64,000 nt of DNA from DAIOEK01 sp964648485 (GCA_964648485.1 CAZYOF010000002.1:62001-126000); one strand, 5' to 3'. Shown: positions 32,212 through 41,804, numbered from the stretch's first letter. Translations and numbers: made by a program. Notes: generated by a model not told the origin, from the sequence alone.

Positions 32212-34308
32212 TTATTGTTTGATCAGTTTTAAGAATTCTTCTGCAATTTGAGGATCAAATAATATGCCCATATTTTCTCGGATATAAACATACACTTTTG
32301 CTTCATCCCATGATTTTCGATATGGGCGATCAGATGTCAGCGCATCCCATACATCAATTACGGTAAACACTCTGGCTGCTAATGGTATGCGATCACCAGC
32401 CAGCCCCATTGGATATCCGCTGCCGTCAAATCGTTCATGGTGAAAATGAGGAATATCCAATGCCGGTCGGAGGTAATCTATACTGCGCAACATTTCATAC
32501 GCATACACTGGGTGCTTCTTCATCGTCTCCCATTCATCCGGTGTAAGGGGACCGGGTTTCAGGAGAATGTTGTCGGGGATGCCCATTTTACCGATGTCGT
32601 GAAGGAGAGCTCCCCTGCGGACATGAATCAAGTCTTCATCGGGGATTCCCATCCGACCTGCCAGTTCGAGGGTAAGTCTGGTTACCCGTTGCGAATGTCC
32701 TTCTGTTGCGCCATCTCTCAATTCGAGGGCGCGTGCCCAACCTTCTATGGTTGCATCATATGCGAGGGTAAGATCTAGATTTGCCCGTTGCAGATCCTGA
32801 AAGAGGGTAGTGTTATCCAGCGCAATAGCTGCCTGGCTCGACATCGCTTCAAGGAAATCCATCCATACACTGTCTTTGGGTAGCGGCGATCGATTGTAAA
32901 TCTCAAGAACGCCTTTGACTGATCCTTTGGATATCAATGGCGCACCGATGTAATTCACAAAACCTTCCGCTTCCATAAAGGCCGTATCTATTCCATCATC
33001 CGCTGGATTGAACTGATCCATGATGACCAGGTCACGTGATCTGATAGCATTCCACGCAAAGCTATTATTTCCCTGCAATTTCTCGCTTCCGCGCAGGTAA
33101 AGCGTGCGGAAGCCACGATCAGCCATCCGGTCAAGGGTGCGTGAATAAGGATTCAATAAAAGAATGCTACATGCATCAATATTTAATTTGGATGAAATCT
33201 GATCCAACAAAATATTTAAAGTCAAAGGAAGATCCATACTTGCATTAATCGCAACGCCTACTGCTCTTAAGGCTGATAAGTTTTCAAGCTGCTGGTTGAG
33301 TTGGGTTTCAGCTATTTGTTTTTGCTGTAATTCCTGATTGAGTTCTGCGGTTTTGGAATTGACCTGTAAACGTAAAGCGCTATTCCAAAAGAGTACCAAA
33401 CCGAAGAAAACTGTCATGATGACTAAGATCCAAAAAATGACCAGCCATACTGATGGTCCAAATTGATTATCATAATCATCGATTGTTATCCATCGATTAT
33501 AAATTTCGTCTCTCTCAATTTCTGATATCGTATCCAGACCCTTTTCCATTATTGTGAGCAGAATCGGTTCATCCGAGCGTACCGCAATGGAAAGTGGGTT
33601 ATCCTTGCCTGAATCTCCCGCAATCCGCAGATTGGCAATTCCGTGCTGTTGGATCAGTGTTGTGGCGATCGCCAGATTTATAATTGCGGCATCTGCGCGC
33701 TCAAAGGACACATTTTGCAATGCTTCAAGGTCATTGGCTACAGGTTGAATCGTAATATATGGGTAATTACGGTGGATATATTCTTCGGGAGCATATCCTT
33801 TTGTAATGGCAATTGTCCATCCCTGCATGTTTTCCAGGTTTAGAGTTCCCAAATAGTCGCGCCGGGTGATAATCACATTTGGAATATTTAAAAATGGCTG
33901 CGAGAAACTCAGGTAACTGGATCTTTCAACTGATGGCTGCGCTGCGGTAATTCCATCGATTTCACGGTTTTTTGCCGCATCGAGTACATCCTGCCATGTA
34001 TCATATTGGACAATTTCAATGGGTATTTTTAATCTTTTTTGGATCAAAGTAAAATATTCAGATGTTAAACCCTGGTAATTTCCACTTTCATCAAAGTATT
34101 CTATCGGAGGAAAATCTGGATCTGGAGCAAAACGCAGAACCGCATGTTCTTTCAGCCAATCCCGTTCTTCCAGACTAAGGTATTCCCGTAAGTTGCTTAA
34201 AAATAAAATATAGCCGAGAGAGGTTAAAGCGATGATAAGGGTACCCAGAATAATCCAGGGTATCCAGCGATATTTCTCGAGCATGGTTGTTAGTTTTCTA
34301 ATTGGCAT
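32212..34308 (-). CDS. HD-GYP sensor with periplasmic solute-binding-type domain and GAF domain
   Basis: A 698-residue membrane receptor that should degrade cyclic di-GMP. A first helix (about 14-35) leads to an extracytoplasmic Venus-flytrap domain of the SBP_bac_3 type (about 45-275; LRFAPDPDFPPIEY, IDGITAAQPS). A second helix (about 285-310) follows, then a coiled linker, a GAF domain (about 345-505) and an HD-GYP phosphodiesterase domain (about 510-690). HDIGK, the HH in PHFHHERFDGSGYP, and DVWDALTSDRPYR are present, so it should be catalytically competent. An amino acid or similar solute may be the signal. The GGDEF protein at 37287 has the opposite activity. Confidence 0.9.
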   Translation of the reverse strand: MPIRKLTTMLEKYRWIPWIILGTLIIALTSLGYILFLSNLREYLSLEERDWLKEHAVLRFAPDPDFPPIEYFDESGNYQGLTSEYFTLIQKRLKIPIEIVQYDTWQDVLDAAKNREIDGITAAQPSVERSSYLSFSQPFLNIPNVIITRRDYLGTLNLENMQGWTIAITKGYAPEEYIHRNYPYITIQPVANDLEALQNVSFERADAAIINLAIATTLIQQHGIANLRIAGDSGKDNPLSIAVRSDEPILLTIMEKGLDTISEIERDEIYNRWITIDDYDNQFGPSVWLVIFWILVIMTVFFGLVLFWNSALRLQVNSKTAELNQELQQKQIAETQLNQQLENLSALRAVGVAINASMDLPLTLNILLDQISSKLNIDACSILLLNPYSRTLDRMADRGFRTLYLRGSEKLQGNNSFAWNAIRSRDLVIMDQFNPADDGIDTAFMEAEGFVNYIGAPLISKGSVKGVLEIYNRSPLPKDSVWMDFLEAMSSQAAIALDNTTLFQDLQRANLDLTLAYDATIEGWARALELRDGATEGHSQRVTRLTLELAGRMGIPDEDLIHVRRGALLHDIGKMGIPDNILLKPGPLTPDEWETMKKHPVYAYEMLRSIDYLRPALDIPHFHHERFDGSGYPMGLAGDRIPLAARVFTVIDVWDALTSDRPYRKSWDEAKVYVYIRENMGILFDPQIAEEFLKLIKQ

Positions 34309-34520
34309 TATTTACTTTAAGCACCACTTAATATCTTACTACAGTGATAAAAATTCCAAAATTCATTTAGTCTAATAAATTATGCATGGAAGCATTAATG
34401 TTTATTATCGGCAGCTTGTGCAGATTCTTCTATAAAACTGAGATAAATTATGGATTGAAGGAAAAATATCTGGTAAGTATCTTGCACGTTTCTCTGTAAA
34501 GAATAAGATGGGAGAATGTG

Positions 34521-34949
34521 ATGAAGAAAATCCTATTCATTTTCGTTATTTTGAGCATACTGTTGAGTGGATGCCATGTCATTTCTGAAGCAGAGGGGAT
34601 TGTATCCAAACAATCCGCTCCTAAAATCGTACCGGGCGTTGTTACAGTTGAAGGAACATTGATTAAGAGTGATGAAGAGCCAGCTGCTAAAATGCCTGTC
34701 CATTTTGCCCTGGTATATAGAGATAAAGGGAAGGCTGCATTTGTTTTTGATGCTGGCGCAAGCCCTTCTGCTGTGACTGACAAAAATGGATATTTTACAA
34801 TTTCAGATATGGAATCCGGCGAATATGTCATGATTGTGGGCGATCCCATGGTGAGCTATGAAATTATTAAAGATGATAACGGTGAGCCCACGGTATTTGT
34901 TGCCCAGGGAGGCGAATCCCTTAAATTAGGCAATGTGAACCTGAAATGA
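34521..34949 (+). CDS. Small lipoprotein with carboxypeptidase-regulatory-like domain
   Basis: A 142-residue lipoprotein. The signal ends LLSGC, and the mature part is one beta-sandwich of about 105 residues resembling the carboxypeptidase-regulatory-like or transthyretin-like fold: VTVEGTLIKSDEEPAAKMPVHFALVY, a TDKNGYFTISDMESGEYVMIVG turn (both quoted in pieces), and a terminal strand. Such domains are usually structural or binding modules. Start 34521 is chosen over GTG 34518 because GGGAG gives better spacing to the ATG. It is a single gene ending in a strong terminator; no partner is evident. Confidence 0.75.
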   Translation: MKKILFIFVILSILLSGCHVISEAEGIVSKQSAPKIVPGVVTVEGTLIKSDEEPAAKMPVHFALVYRDKGKAAFVFDAGASPSAVTDKNGYFTISDMESGEYVMIVGDPMVSYEIIKDDNGEPTVFVAQGGESLKLGNVNLK

Positions 34950-34970
34950 GTACAAATTAATTTTGGTAGT

Positions 34971-34998
34971 AAACCTTCCGCTAGCGGAAGGTTTTTTT
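34971..34998 (+). terminator. Intrinsic terminator after the small lipoprotein
   Basis: A perfect 10-bp stem (34971-34980 with 34985-34994), CTAG loop and T7 run. Confidence 0.9.
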
Positions 34999-35048
34999 AT
35001 GTGAATTTTCGATGATTGGGTTGTACCTTCGGTTATAATTCAAAAATT

Positions 35049-35612
35049 ATGGCTTCAGTCACTACTGTTTTCATTGCAATTGGTTTGGCTATGGATGCAT
35101 TTGCTGTTTCGCTGGGGGTGGGAACATCCAGACGTGCAACTGACAACCGCTCTATTTTCAGATTGGCATTTCATTTTGGTTTTTTCCAGGGTTTTATGAC
35201 TTTTCTCGGTTGGCTTGCGGGATCAACAATCAGCCGCTGGATCAGCCAGTATGATCACTGGGTCGCTTTAGTACTCCTTGCATTTGTTGGAATAAACATG
35301 ATCCGGTCTGGAATGGATAATGAAACAAAAAGTTATGACCAGAATCCATCCAAAGGTGGGTACCTGATGATTCTGTGCATCGCCACGAGTATTGATGCAT
35401 TGGCTGTTGGTTTGAGTATGGCTTTCATTAATATCGAGATCCTTCAGCCTGTGATCATCATAGGGATAATCACTCTGGTATTGTCTTTGATCGGTTTAGG
35501 AATTGGGAATAAACTGGGGAAAAACTTTGGCAAGCGGATGGAGATTGTTGGGGGGATGATCTTGATTGGGATCGGTCTGCGGATTGTACTGAGCCATCTA
35601 GCTATTTTATGA
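35049..35612 (+). CDS. mntP: Manganese efflux pump MntP
   Basis: Inner-membrane exporter that protects against excess manganese; 187 residues, six helices, normal length. The duplicated family motifs are clear: AMDAFAVSLG in helix 1 and ATSIDALAVGLS in helix 4, each with a membrane Asp needed for transport, and GIG-RIVLSHL near the end. Start 35049 is the first ATG; the frame from 35016 reads through the leader. The 100-base gap upstream is partly filled by the previous terminator, and I find no room for a yybP-ykoY manganese riboswitch, so control is probably transcriptional. Confidence 0.93.
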   Translation: MASVTTVFIAIGLAMDAFAVSLGVGTSRRATDNRSIFRLAFHFGFFQGFMTFLGWLAGSTISRWISQYDHWVALVLLAFVGINMIRSGMDNETKSYDQNPSKGGYLMILCIATSIDALAVGLSMAFINIEILQPVIIIGIITLVLSLIGLGIGNKLGKNFGKRMEIVGGMILIGIGLRIVLSHLAIL

Positions 35613-35627
35613 GATAAATAATAATAA

Positions 35628-35655
35628 AAATACTTCCCTTCTTGAGGAAGTATTT
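35628..35655. terminator. Bidirectional intrinsic terminator
   Basis: A 10-bp AT-rich stem (35628-35637 with 35646-35655), with A and T runs on either side, lies between mntP and the converging secreted-protein gene. Confidence 0.75.
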
Positions 35656-35686
35656 TATATATTTTGAAACCCAAAATACTGTGAAA

Positions 35687-37084
35687 TTATGGAGCCAATA
35701 ATATGGGGATGGCGTTATACGCTTCTCCTCGGAATATACCCTTGGATGGATTTGAATGGACCCAAACAACCGCCATCAAATTACTACCGGCAGGGGCTTC
35801 AATAAGAGCAGATCCACCCGATGTGCCATCTGAATAGTAACCAAACTCCGCACCCGCACTTCCAATTTTGCTGGCATTGGATTCTATCCTGGCACCATTT
35901 GCCATTGATCCCAGAGAATGGGTACCGACCAGTTTACCGTTTTTATCAAAATACTTAACTTTAACTGCGCCACTCGCCAGGCTGGAGCCCAGGTTTTGGA
36001 TGTAAATGATTGAGCGTTGGCGCAAGCCATTAGAGTAGTTTGCGCTTGAATACAATGCATAGGGTACGGCAAGGATATTTGATCCGACGGTCTGGCCTGA
36101 AAATGAGGCTGACATACCTGTGTTTTTGATATGGCTCCAGGCGATGATGTTTGTTGTATTGCTGGTAATAGTCGCCCATCCGTTGTAGCCAGACACCGTA
36201 CCACTTGGCATACAGGCATGATACCAGGTACCATAATTTGGAGTTAAGGTAAGCGTGCCTTTCTTGCCACTATTATAGGTTACTGTGACTGTCGTGCTTT
36301 CGGTGCTACTTGTATTGTAAACAAAGTAAGAGGTTGAGAAATTATTAATCGCATTACACATAGCAACAGGCATAAATATTTTCTTACCTGTTTGTGAAAT
36401 GCTCTCTGTCGCATAAGCAGTTTCACCATCTCCGGTGCGGTTCATCTGAAGACCAGCAATGTTTCCGATATTTGTAGAGCCAGTTTTTGTCGCCACCACA
36501 TTCACGTTATAACTTCCCGGTGAAAGTTCATTCATGGTATCCAGGTCGAAAAATGCGGCAGATCCGGCGGCAACATTATTTTTATTTATAACGACTGATC
36601 CACCAGATGCGGTGAAAGTAAGTTTTAAATTGACGGCTGTCTTTTCGAGATTTTGAATAGAGATTACAGACCCCGGTGAGCCTTTATTTGCAAAGAGAAA
36701 CCAGATTTCACCACTTCCCTGGATAAAACCGGCAGCCATCGGGCGGCTTTTAATGCTGGTGCTGGAAGGAATCTGAGTCATAGTGACCGCGAGCTGCATA
36801 TCTGACTTGACAACAGCAGAGCCCTTAAATCCGCTCCCAAGGCTTCCTACAGAGACGGTAGCGCTCGCACCTTTTGGTAAATCTGGGCGAGAGATGCTTA
36901 TAGGTGAGGATGAACCTTCAGGATAGAATAGCAGGGTGATATGGGCTGTATCGCTTCCAATATTTTGATAAGTGATTGTAGTTGAATATGCCACTTGTGT
37001 CGTCTGAGCCTGGACGGAGTATGGGAGGAAAGCCAGGAATAATACCAGTAGTAATCCCAGACTTCTCTTGATCGAATTTTGCAT
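35687..37084 (-). CDS. Secreted beta-rich protein of unknown function
   Basis: A 465-residue exported protein with a clean signal peptide (about 1-26, ending VQAQ). The mature chain is Ser/Thr/Gly-rich with no Cys pairs of note and consists of three or four beta-sandwich-like repeats: TTITYQNIGSDTAHITLLFY and SIQNLEKTAVNLKLTF, SYFVYNTSSTESTTVTVTY, and SIIYIQNLGSSLASGAVKVKYF share the pattern strand-xNxG/S-strand. The repeats suggest an adhesin-like or surface-layer-like protein. There is no sorting signal or membrane anchor at the C terminus, so it may be released or associate non-covalently. No family is recognised. Confidence 0.65.
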   Translation of the reverse strand: MQNSIKRSLGLLLVLFLAFLPYSVQAQTTQVAYSTTITYQNIGSDTAHITLLFYPEGSSSPISISRPDLPKGASATVSVGSLGSGFKGSAVVKSDMQLAVTMTQIPSSTSIKSRPMAAGFIQGSGEIWFLFANKGSPGSVISIQNLEKTAVNLKLTFTASGGSVVINKNNVAAGSAAFFDLDTMNELSPGSYNVNVVATKTGSTNIGNIAGLQMNRTGDGETAYATESISQTGKKIFMPVAMCNAINNFSTSYFVYNTSSTESTTVTVTYNSGKKGTLTLTPNYGTWYHACMPSGTVSGYNGWATITSNTTNIIAWSHIKNTGMSASFSGQTVGSNILAVPYALYSSANYSNGLRQRSIIYIQNLGSSLASGAVKVKYFDKNGKLVGTHSLGSMANGARIESNASKIGSAGAEFGYYSDGTSGGSALIEAPAGSNLMAVVWVHSNPSKGIFRGEAYNAIPILLAP

Positions 37085-37286
37085 TTTTCTCTCCTCTCAT
37101 CGATTGAACGATTGTTGAGTAGGTTGCCAGAAATATGCCAGAAAATCCGAATATTTTTGATGAGAAATATGGGTTTGTATATTCATCTGTAGAATTCTTT
37201 AGCTGTTTTTTATTGTCGCGTTAACCGGTTTGAGTGATAATGAGAGATAATCGGTTAGGTAACAGATAGGTTGACTTGGCGGTCGG

Positions 37287-40124
37287 ATGACCATAAAACA
37301 AAAATCTCTTCTCATCATTTCACTGTCTCTCATACTGGTGATTGTGACTTTATACGCAGTCTCGTATAGCATTCTTGTAAATAGTTATCAGGATATTGAA
37401 AATGATTTTACCCGGGCGGCAATGAACCGGGTAAAAGAAACAATCGAGACTACAACGAAGTACCTAAAAAATACATCTGCAGACTGGGGATATTGGGATG
37501 ATACATATTTTTATGCGTTAGGGGTAAATGAGAACTATCCCGAAGATAACTTAACGCTTGAGTCACTCTCGAATATAAACCTATCTTTGATTGCAATATT
37601 CGATCGCAATAACCAACTGGTTGGCTATCGTACCTTAGATCCATTATCAGGTGAAGATATAGATCTGTTATTACCTGTAAATAACTTACCATCGGAGGAA
37701 CCCGGTTTATTCTCACGAGAAGACATCCTTGAAAAGAAGTCAGGAATTAGCGATCTTCCTGAAGATCCAATGATCATTGTCGGATCATCCATTCTTAGAA
37801 GTAATCAAACCGGCATTCCGGCAGGGACAATCGTGATTGGTCGATTCCTGGATGATGAAATGATTTCGGGCATTGCTCAACAAACAAATACGAAAATTGA
37901 TACTTTTTCATTAGGAAATGCCAGAAATTACGATGAATTTAATGAGATATTTAGCAAATTTAAAACTGGGGAAGAGATACCGGTAAAGATCATTGATTCA
38001 AGCACAATTTCAGCCTATTCTTATCTGTATGATTCTGATGGCGAACCTTCGCACATTCTTAAAATTAGCTTGCCGCGGACAATCTACCAGCAAGGTGTTA
38101 ATACTCTCCGCTTTTTATTATTTGTTCTGATTTCGTTTGCAATTATCGCAACTATCGCGACCTATCTACTGATTGATAAAATCCTGTTGAGCCGTGTCAG
38201 CGTATTAACAGAAGAGCTGGCAAAAATCATGAGAATCAGAAAATCATCTGCCCGCTTAGGGGGTGATGCGGGAACAGATGAGATTTCTACACTTTCCCAA
38301 TCCATCAATAACCTTCTGGATACGATGGAAGAAATCCAGATGAACTATAAAATCCTTGTTGAGAACCAGGAAGAAGGCCTGGTGATCGTGGATGAGGATG
38401 AGAATGTATTGTATGCAAACCCGGCGGCGGATAATATATTTGGTGTTATCGCCGGAGGTTTAACAGGGAAAAATGTTAATTCGTATCTTAATACATCTGA
38501 TCAGGCTCTGGTAAAAACCGAAACAGCGAAACGAAAGCTTGGTGAAAAAGGCAGCTATGAAGTAACCATCCATCCAGAAACCGGAGTTGATAAAGTCGTA
38601 CACATCTCTGCTGTGCCCCGGTACGATGAAAATCAAAATTTCACTGCTGCATATGTAGTCATACGGGATATCACCCAGGTTAAGAAAGCTCAAGAAGAGC
38701 TTGAAGCGAGTGAAAGAAAATTCCGAAGCATCGTTGAACAATCCAGATTGGGAATCTTCCTTCTGGATGGTTCAGGTCGAATTATTGAATGGAATAACAC
38801 GCTCGAAAAGGTTACCGGTTTACAGAAAACGGAAGTGTTTAATCAGAAGTTTCTTGATGTATCTGCCAGGGTATCTGTCAGCCAGACTGATTCTGTTGAT
38901 TATCGTGAAAAAATGCTTCAGCTTTTCCATAGTTTTCGTGAAAACAATTTAAGTGAATATTTTTATAAGGCAATTGAAATTACTTATCGACAGCCGAACG
39001 GGAAGGTAATCATTACTGAACTGAGCCTCTTCCCGATTCATTCGGAAGGCAGAATGCAGATTGGTGGGATTGTTGATAACATCACCGAGAAGAAGCAGAT
39101 TGAGCAAAATGAGAGGGATCAACGGGTCTTCCTGGAAGCGTTAAGAGATACTTCGGAGGCTCTCAATAGTGATTTGGATTTTGAAAGCCTTCTGGAGCGA
39201 ATTCTCATTAATGCAGAACGCGTCATCCATAGTGACACAGGTGCAATTTTGATGATGGAAAAGGGTTTATTAAGAGTTGTTCGCACTCGTGGATACGCTG
39301 ATCGTGGACTCAAAGACTTAACACATCATGAACCATTCTCGATTGAAAAAATGCAGAATATGGCATGGATGGCTGATACTGGATTGCCAATTGCCATTTC
39401 TGATACAAGTAAATATTCAGCATGGAATCCGCTGCCGGAAAACGAATGGGTAAAATCATATATAGGCATGCCGTTGAGGGTTCGCCAGAGGACGATTGGT
39501 TTTCTGAGTCTTTTCAGCGCGACTCCAGGCTATTACACCGAAGAGCACGCTCAACGACTAAAAGCATTTGCCAGCCAAACAGCAACTGCGATTGAAAATG
39601 CCCGATTGTATGCAGAAGTACAACAAAAAGCCGATACGGATGAGCTAACCGGATTACGCAATCGCCGTTCGTTGTTCGAATTGGGCGCGCGCGAGGTGGA
39701 AAGGGCTATCAGGTTTAATCATCCCCTTTCCATTTTGATGATCGATCTGGATTATTTTAAGCAGGTGAATGATCATTTTGGACATCCGGTAGGAGATCGT
39801 CTTTTGACAGCTCTGGCAGATCAGTTTAGAAGTAATTTGCGAAATGTTGATTTAATTGCCAGGTACGGCGGAGATGAATTTGTCATATTATTACCTGAGA
39901 ACTCGAGTGAACAGGCAATAGAAATAGCACATAGAATACAAAAAGCAATTAGAAACACGTATATCGAAACTGCACAAGGAAAAGCCAGTGTAGATGCAAG
40001 CATTGGTATTGCTGAATTAAATTCTCGAATTACAACGCTAGCTGAACTAATCGAAATTGCAGACAGGGCTCTTTATTCGGCAAAACAAGAAGGACGTTCG
40101 AGAGTAGTTGCATCACCACAATAA
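37287..40124 (+). CDS. Diguanylate cyclase with CHASE4, PAS, PAS, GAF and GGDEF domains
   Basis: A 945-residue membrane receptor that makes cyclic di-GMP. Helix 1 (about 7-28), a CHASE4-type extracytoplasmic sensor (about 40-270; NTSADWGYWDDTY is typical), helix 2 (about 275-298), a HAMP-like linker, two PAS domains (about 350-475 and 475-610), a GAF domain (about 625-775), and a C-terminal GGDEF domain. The active site is GGDEF at 861-865, and RNVD five residues before it is a complete inhibitory I-site, so product feedback is expected. The gene is alone on its strand and is 3 kb from the HD-GYP phosphodiesterase. Confidence 0.92.
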   Translation: MTIKQKSLLIISLSLILVIVTLYAVSYSILVNSYQDIENDFTRAAMNRVKETIETTTKYLKNTSADWGYWDDTYFYALGVNENYPEDNLTLESLSNINLSLIAIFDRNNQLVGYRTLDPLSGEDIDLLLPVNNLPSEEPGLFSREDILEKKSGISDLPEDPMIIVGSSILRSNQTGIPAGTIVIGRFLDDEMISGIAQQTNTKIDTFSLGNARNYDEFNEIFSKFKTGEEIPVKIIDSSTISAYSYLYDSDGEPSHILKISLPRTIYQQGVNTLRFLLFVLISFAIIATIATYLLIDKILLSRVSVLTEELAKIMRIRKSSARLGGDAGTDEISTLSQSINNLLDTMEEIQMNYKILVENQEEGLVIVDEDENVLYANPAADNIFGVIAGGLTGKNVNSYLNTSDQALVKTETAKRKLGEKGSYEVTIHPETGVDKVVHISAVPRYDENQNFTAAYVVIRDITQVKKAQEELEASERKFRSIVEQSRLGIFLLDGSGRIIEWNNTLEKVTGLQKTEVFNQKFLDVSARVSVSQTDSVDYREKMLQLFHSFRENNLSEYFYKAIEITYRQPNGKVIITELSLFPIHSEGRMQIGGIVDNITEKKQIEQNERDQRVFLEALRDTSEALNSDLDFESLLERILINAERVIHSDTGAILMMEKGLLRVVRTRGYADRGLKDLTHHEPFSIEKMQNMAWMADTGLPIAISDTSKYSAWNPLPENEWVKSYIGMPLRVRQRTIGFLSLFSATPGYYTEEHAQRLKAFASQTATAIENARLYAEVQQKADTDELTGLRNRRSLFELGAREVERAIRFNHPLSILMIDLDYFKQVNDHFGHPVGDRLLTALADQFRSNLRNVDLIARYGGDEFVILLPENSSEQAIEIAHRIQKAIRNTYIETAQGKASVDASIGIAELNSRITTLAELIEIADRALYSAKQEGRSRVVASPQ

Positions 40125-40160
40125 GATTAAACAAATATTAGCAAGAAACCTGCTTTACTA

Positions 40161-40188
40161 TTGACATAATCAATCGTCTGCTTATAAT
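40161..40188 (+). promoter_or_regulatory. Near-consensus sigma-70 promoter
   Basis: TTGACA (40161-40166) and TATAAT (40183-40188) match consensus at all twelve positions, with a 16-base spacer. It is the best-matching promoter I found in the window and points at the 36-codon frame starting at 40208. Confidence 0.85.
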
Positions 40189-40207
40189 AAACTGTCAAGT
40201 ACAAATT

Positions 40208-40318
40208 ATGATAGCTTCATACGGTATCCTTATTGCTTTTATTATTATGTGGGCCTACATTATGTATATGTGGAGCCCTCGAGGCATTTGGATGGCAGGA
40301 GTGAAGGAATTATCATAA
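40208..40318 (+). CDS. Putative 36-residue single-pass membrane peptide
   Basis: A short frame from ATG 40208 to TAA 40316-40318. After four residues comes an uninterrupted hydrophobic helix (YGILIAFIIMWAYIMYMW), then SPRGIW and a short tail with Lys residues, so the C terminus would lie inside by the positive-inside rule. No ribosome site is seen; if transcription starts near 40195 the message would be almost leaderless. The frame fits exactly between a consensus promoter and a terminator. It could be a small accessory subunit of a transporter or a regulatory peptide, and a non-coding small RNA from the same unit is the alternative. No family is recognised. Confidence 0.55.
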   Translation: MIASYGILIAFIIMWAYIMYMWSPRGIWMAGVKELS

Positions 40319-40351
40319 CAAAATAAAAACATTTCCGAGACAAACACAGAA

Positions 40352-40386
40352 GCCACCCAAATAGAAGTAAAGGGTGGCATTTTTTT
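40352..40386 (+). terminator. Intrinsic terminator of the short transcription unit
   Basis: Stem GCCACCC/GGGTGGC (40352-40358 with 40372-40378), a 13-base loop and a run of T. It lies 34 bases after the small frame and 124 bases before livJ. Confidence 0.8.
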
Positions 40387-40509
40387 ATATGCTACACGGA
40401 AGGAAAACGAAAGAAGGAGGAGGTGGTTGTCATCGAAGATTTTCTTCATCCAGATTCAACCTTGAAGTCTTGTAAAAACAATAACAAACAAATTAGAGGA
40501 GAAGTGAAA

Positions 40510-41787
40510 ATGAAATCGTTTAAAGTATTATTTACCCTGATCATGGTGGCAGCATTTTTAGTCAGCTGCGCCCCAGCTGCTGCCCCCGCCGCTCCAGCTG
40601 AACCTGCCGCTCCAGCTGAACCAGCTGCGCCAGCCGAACCTGCTGCTCCTGCTCCTGCCGGTGCTCCAGAAGTCTGTGCCACTGATGCCAAGGGCTGCGC
40701 AAAGATTGAACCCGGTCAGACTGTAAAGATCGGTATGGGCGCGCCCATGACTGGTGGTGATGCATCCTTTGGTATCGATATTTCTCAAGGTGCCAAGATT
40801 GCTGTGCAGGATGCCGGTGAATTTGAAGGTTTCAAATTCGAATTAGTCGCTGAAGATGATGGCGGTACCCCTGAAGGTGGTGCTGCAGTTGCCAATAAGT
40901 TTGTTGCTGATCAGACCGTGGTTGCTATTGCCGGTCATATCTTCTCTGGCGCTACCGCTTCTGCCATGCCCATCTATGAAGATGCCGGCTATCCAATGCT
41001 CTCCCCCTCCGCTACCAACCCCGCTTTGACAGAAAAGGGTTCAACCGTCTTCAACCGGATCCCCTTCACTGATGCGATGCAGGGTAAGTTCGCAGCTGAG
41101 TATATCTATAATGTCCTCGGTAAGAAGAAAATTGCTGTTCTTCATGACGGACAGGATTACGGTAAGGGTTTAGCTGAAATCGTGCAGAAGACCTTCACCG
41201 AACTGGGTGGCGAAGTTGTTGCCTTCGAAGGTATTACCTCCAAAGAAGCTGACTATAGCCCCGTGCTGACCACCGTTGCTGCAAAAGCACCAGAAGTACT
41301 GTATTTTGGTGGTTATACTCAGGATGCCGCGGTTCTTGCCAACCAGATGAAATCCACCGGTCTTGAAAACGCGTTATTCTTCGGATGCGATGGCACATTC
41401 GGTGAAGATTTCCTCACCCGAACTGGTCCTAATGGCGAAGGTGCGTATGCAGCTACTCCACGTACACCTCCCGCTTCACCCGAGAAAGCCGCTTTCGATG
41501 CAGCCTACGAAGCCGCATTTGGTAAGAAACCTGGTGAGCTCTCACCCTTCACCTGGAACGGTTATGATGTAACCGCTGCGTTGGTCAAAGCTGTGAAGTC
41601 TGTTGCCGTAAAGGGCGGAGATGGCGCACTCTATGTTCCCCGTGGCGCACTGGTACAGGCGGTTCGTACGCTCACTGATTACAAAGGTATCGGCGGTACT
41701 TACTCTTGTAACGAAATTGGTGAATGCAACACAGAAGGTCCACAATTCCAGGTCGTGAAAGACGGCGCTTGGGTTCCACTCGACTAA
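40510..41787 (+). CDS. livJ: Branched-chain amino acid-type ABC transporter binding lipoprotein
   Basis: Extracytoplasmic receptor of the Liv-type importer (periplasmic-binding-protein type I fold), 425 residues. Lipobox LVSC anchors it, followed by a run of APAEPA repeats as a spacer. The receptor domain begins with VKIGMGAPMTGGDASFG, contains VVAIAGHIFSGATASAMPIYEDAG and MLSPSATNP, and has the RIPFTDAMQG hinge region. Start 40510 follows GAGGAGAAG and gives the signal peptide at once. The substrate may be Leu/Ile/Val, another amino acid or a related amide, since these receptors diverge widely. All four other subunits follow in order. Confidence 0.88.
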   Translation: MKSFKVLFTLIMVAAFLVSCAPAAAPAAPAEPAAPAEPAAPAEPAAPAPAGAPEVCATDAKGCAKIEPGQTVKIGMGAPMTGGDASFGIDISQGAKIAVQDAGEFEGFKFELVAEDDGGTPEGGAAVANKFVADQTVVAIAGHIFSGATASAMPIYEDAGYPMLSPSATNPALTEKGSTVFNRIPFTDAMQGKFAAEYIYNVLGKKKIAVLHDGQDYGKGLAEIVQKTFTELGGEVVAFEGITSKEADYSPVLTTVAAKAPEVLYFGGYTQDAAVLANQMKSTGLENALFFGCDGTFGEDFLTRTGPNGEGAYAATPRTPPASPEKAAFDAAYEAAFGKKPGELSPFTWNGYDVTAALVKAVKSVAVKGGDGALYVPRGALVQAVRTLTDYKGIGGTYSCNEIGECNTEGPQFQVVKDGAWVPLD

Positions 41788-41804
41788 TCAAAGTCAAAAT
41801 AATA

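Larger units (their letters stand above)
40125..40509. other. Interval holding a short transcription unit and the livJ leader
   Basis: This 385-base interval has no long frame. It contains a near-consensus promoter, a 36-codon frame and a terminator (listed separately), then about 120 bases of livJ leader. The leader includes an AAGGAGGAGG run at 40414-40423 in front of a GTG in the livJ frame, which would add 29 polar residues before the signal peptide and is not preferred as start. Confidence 0.6.

Noticed and set aside
34950..35048. Manganese riboswitch (yybP-ykoY) before mntP
   Set aside because: Only about 100 bases are available, and the previous terminator occupies part of them.
40570..40660. 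Short tandem DNA repeat near the start of livJ
   Set aside because: It is coding sequence for the Ala-Pro-Glu spacer after the lipobox, common in lipoproteins of this lineage.
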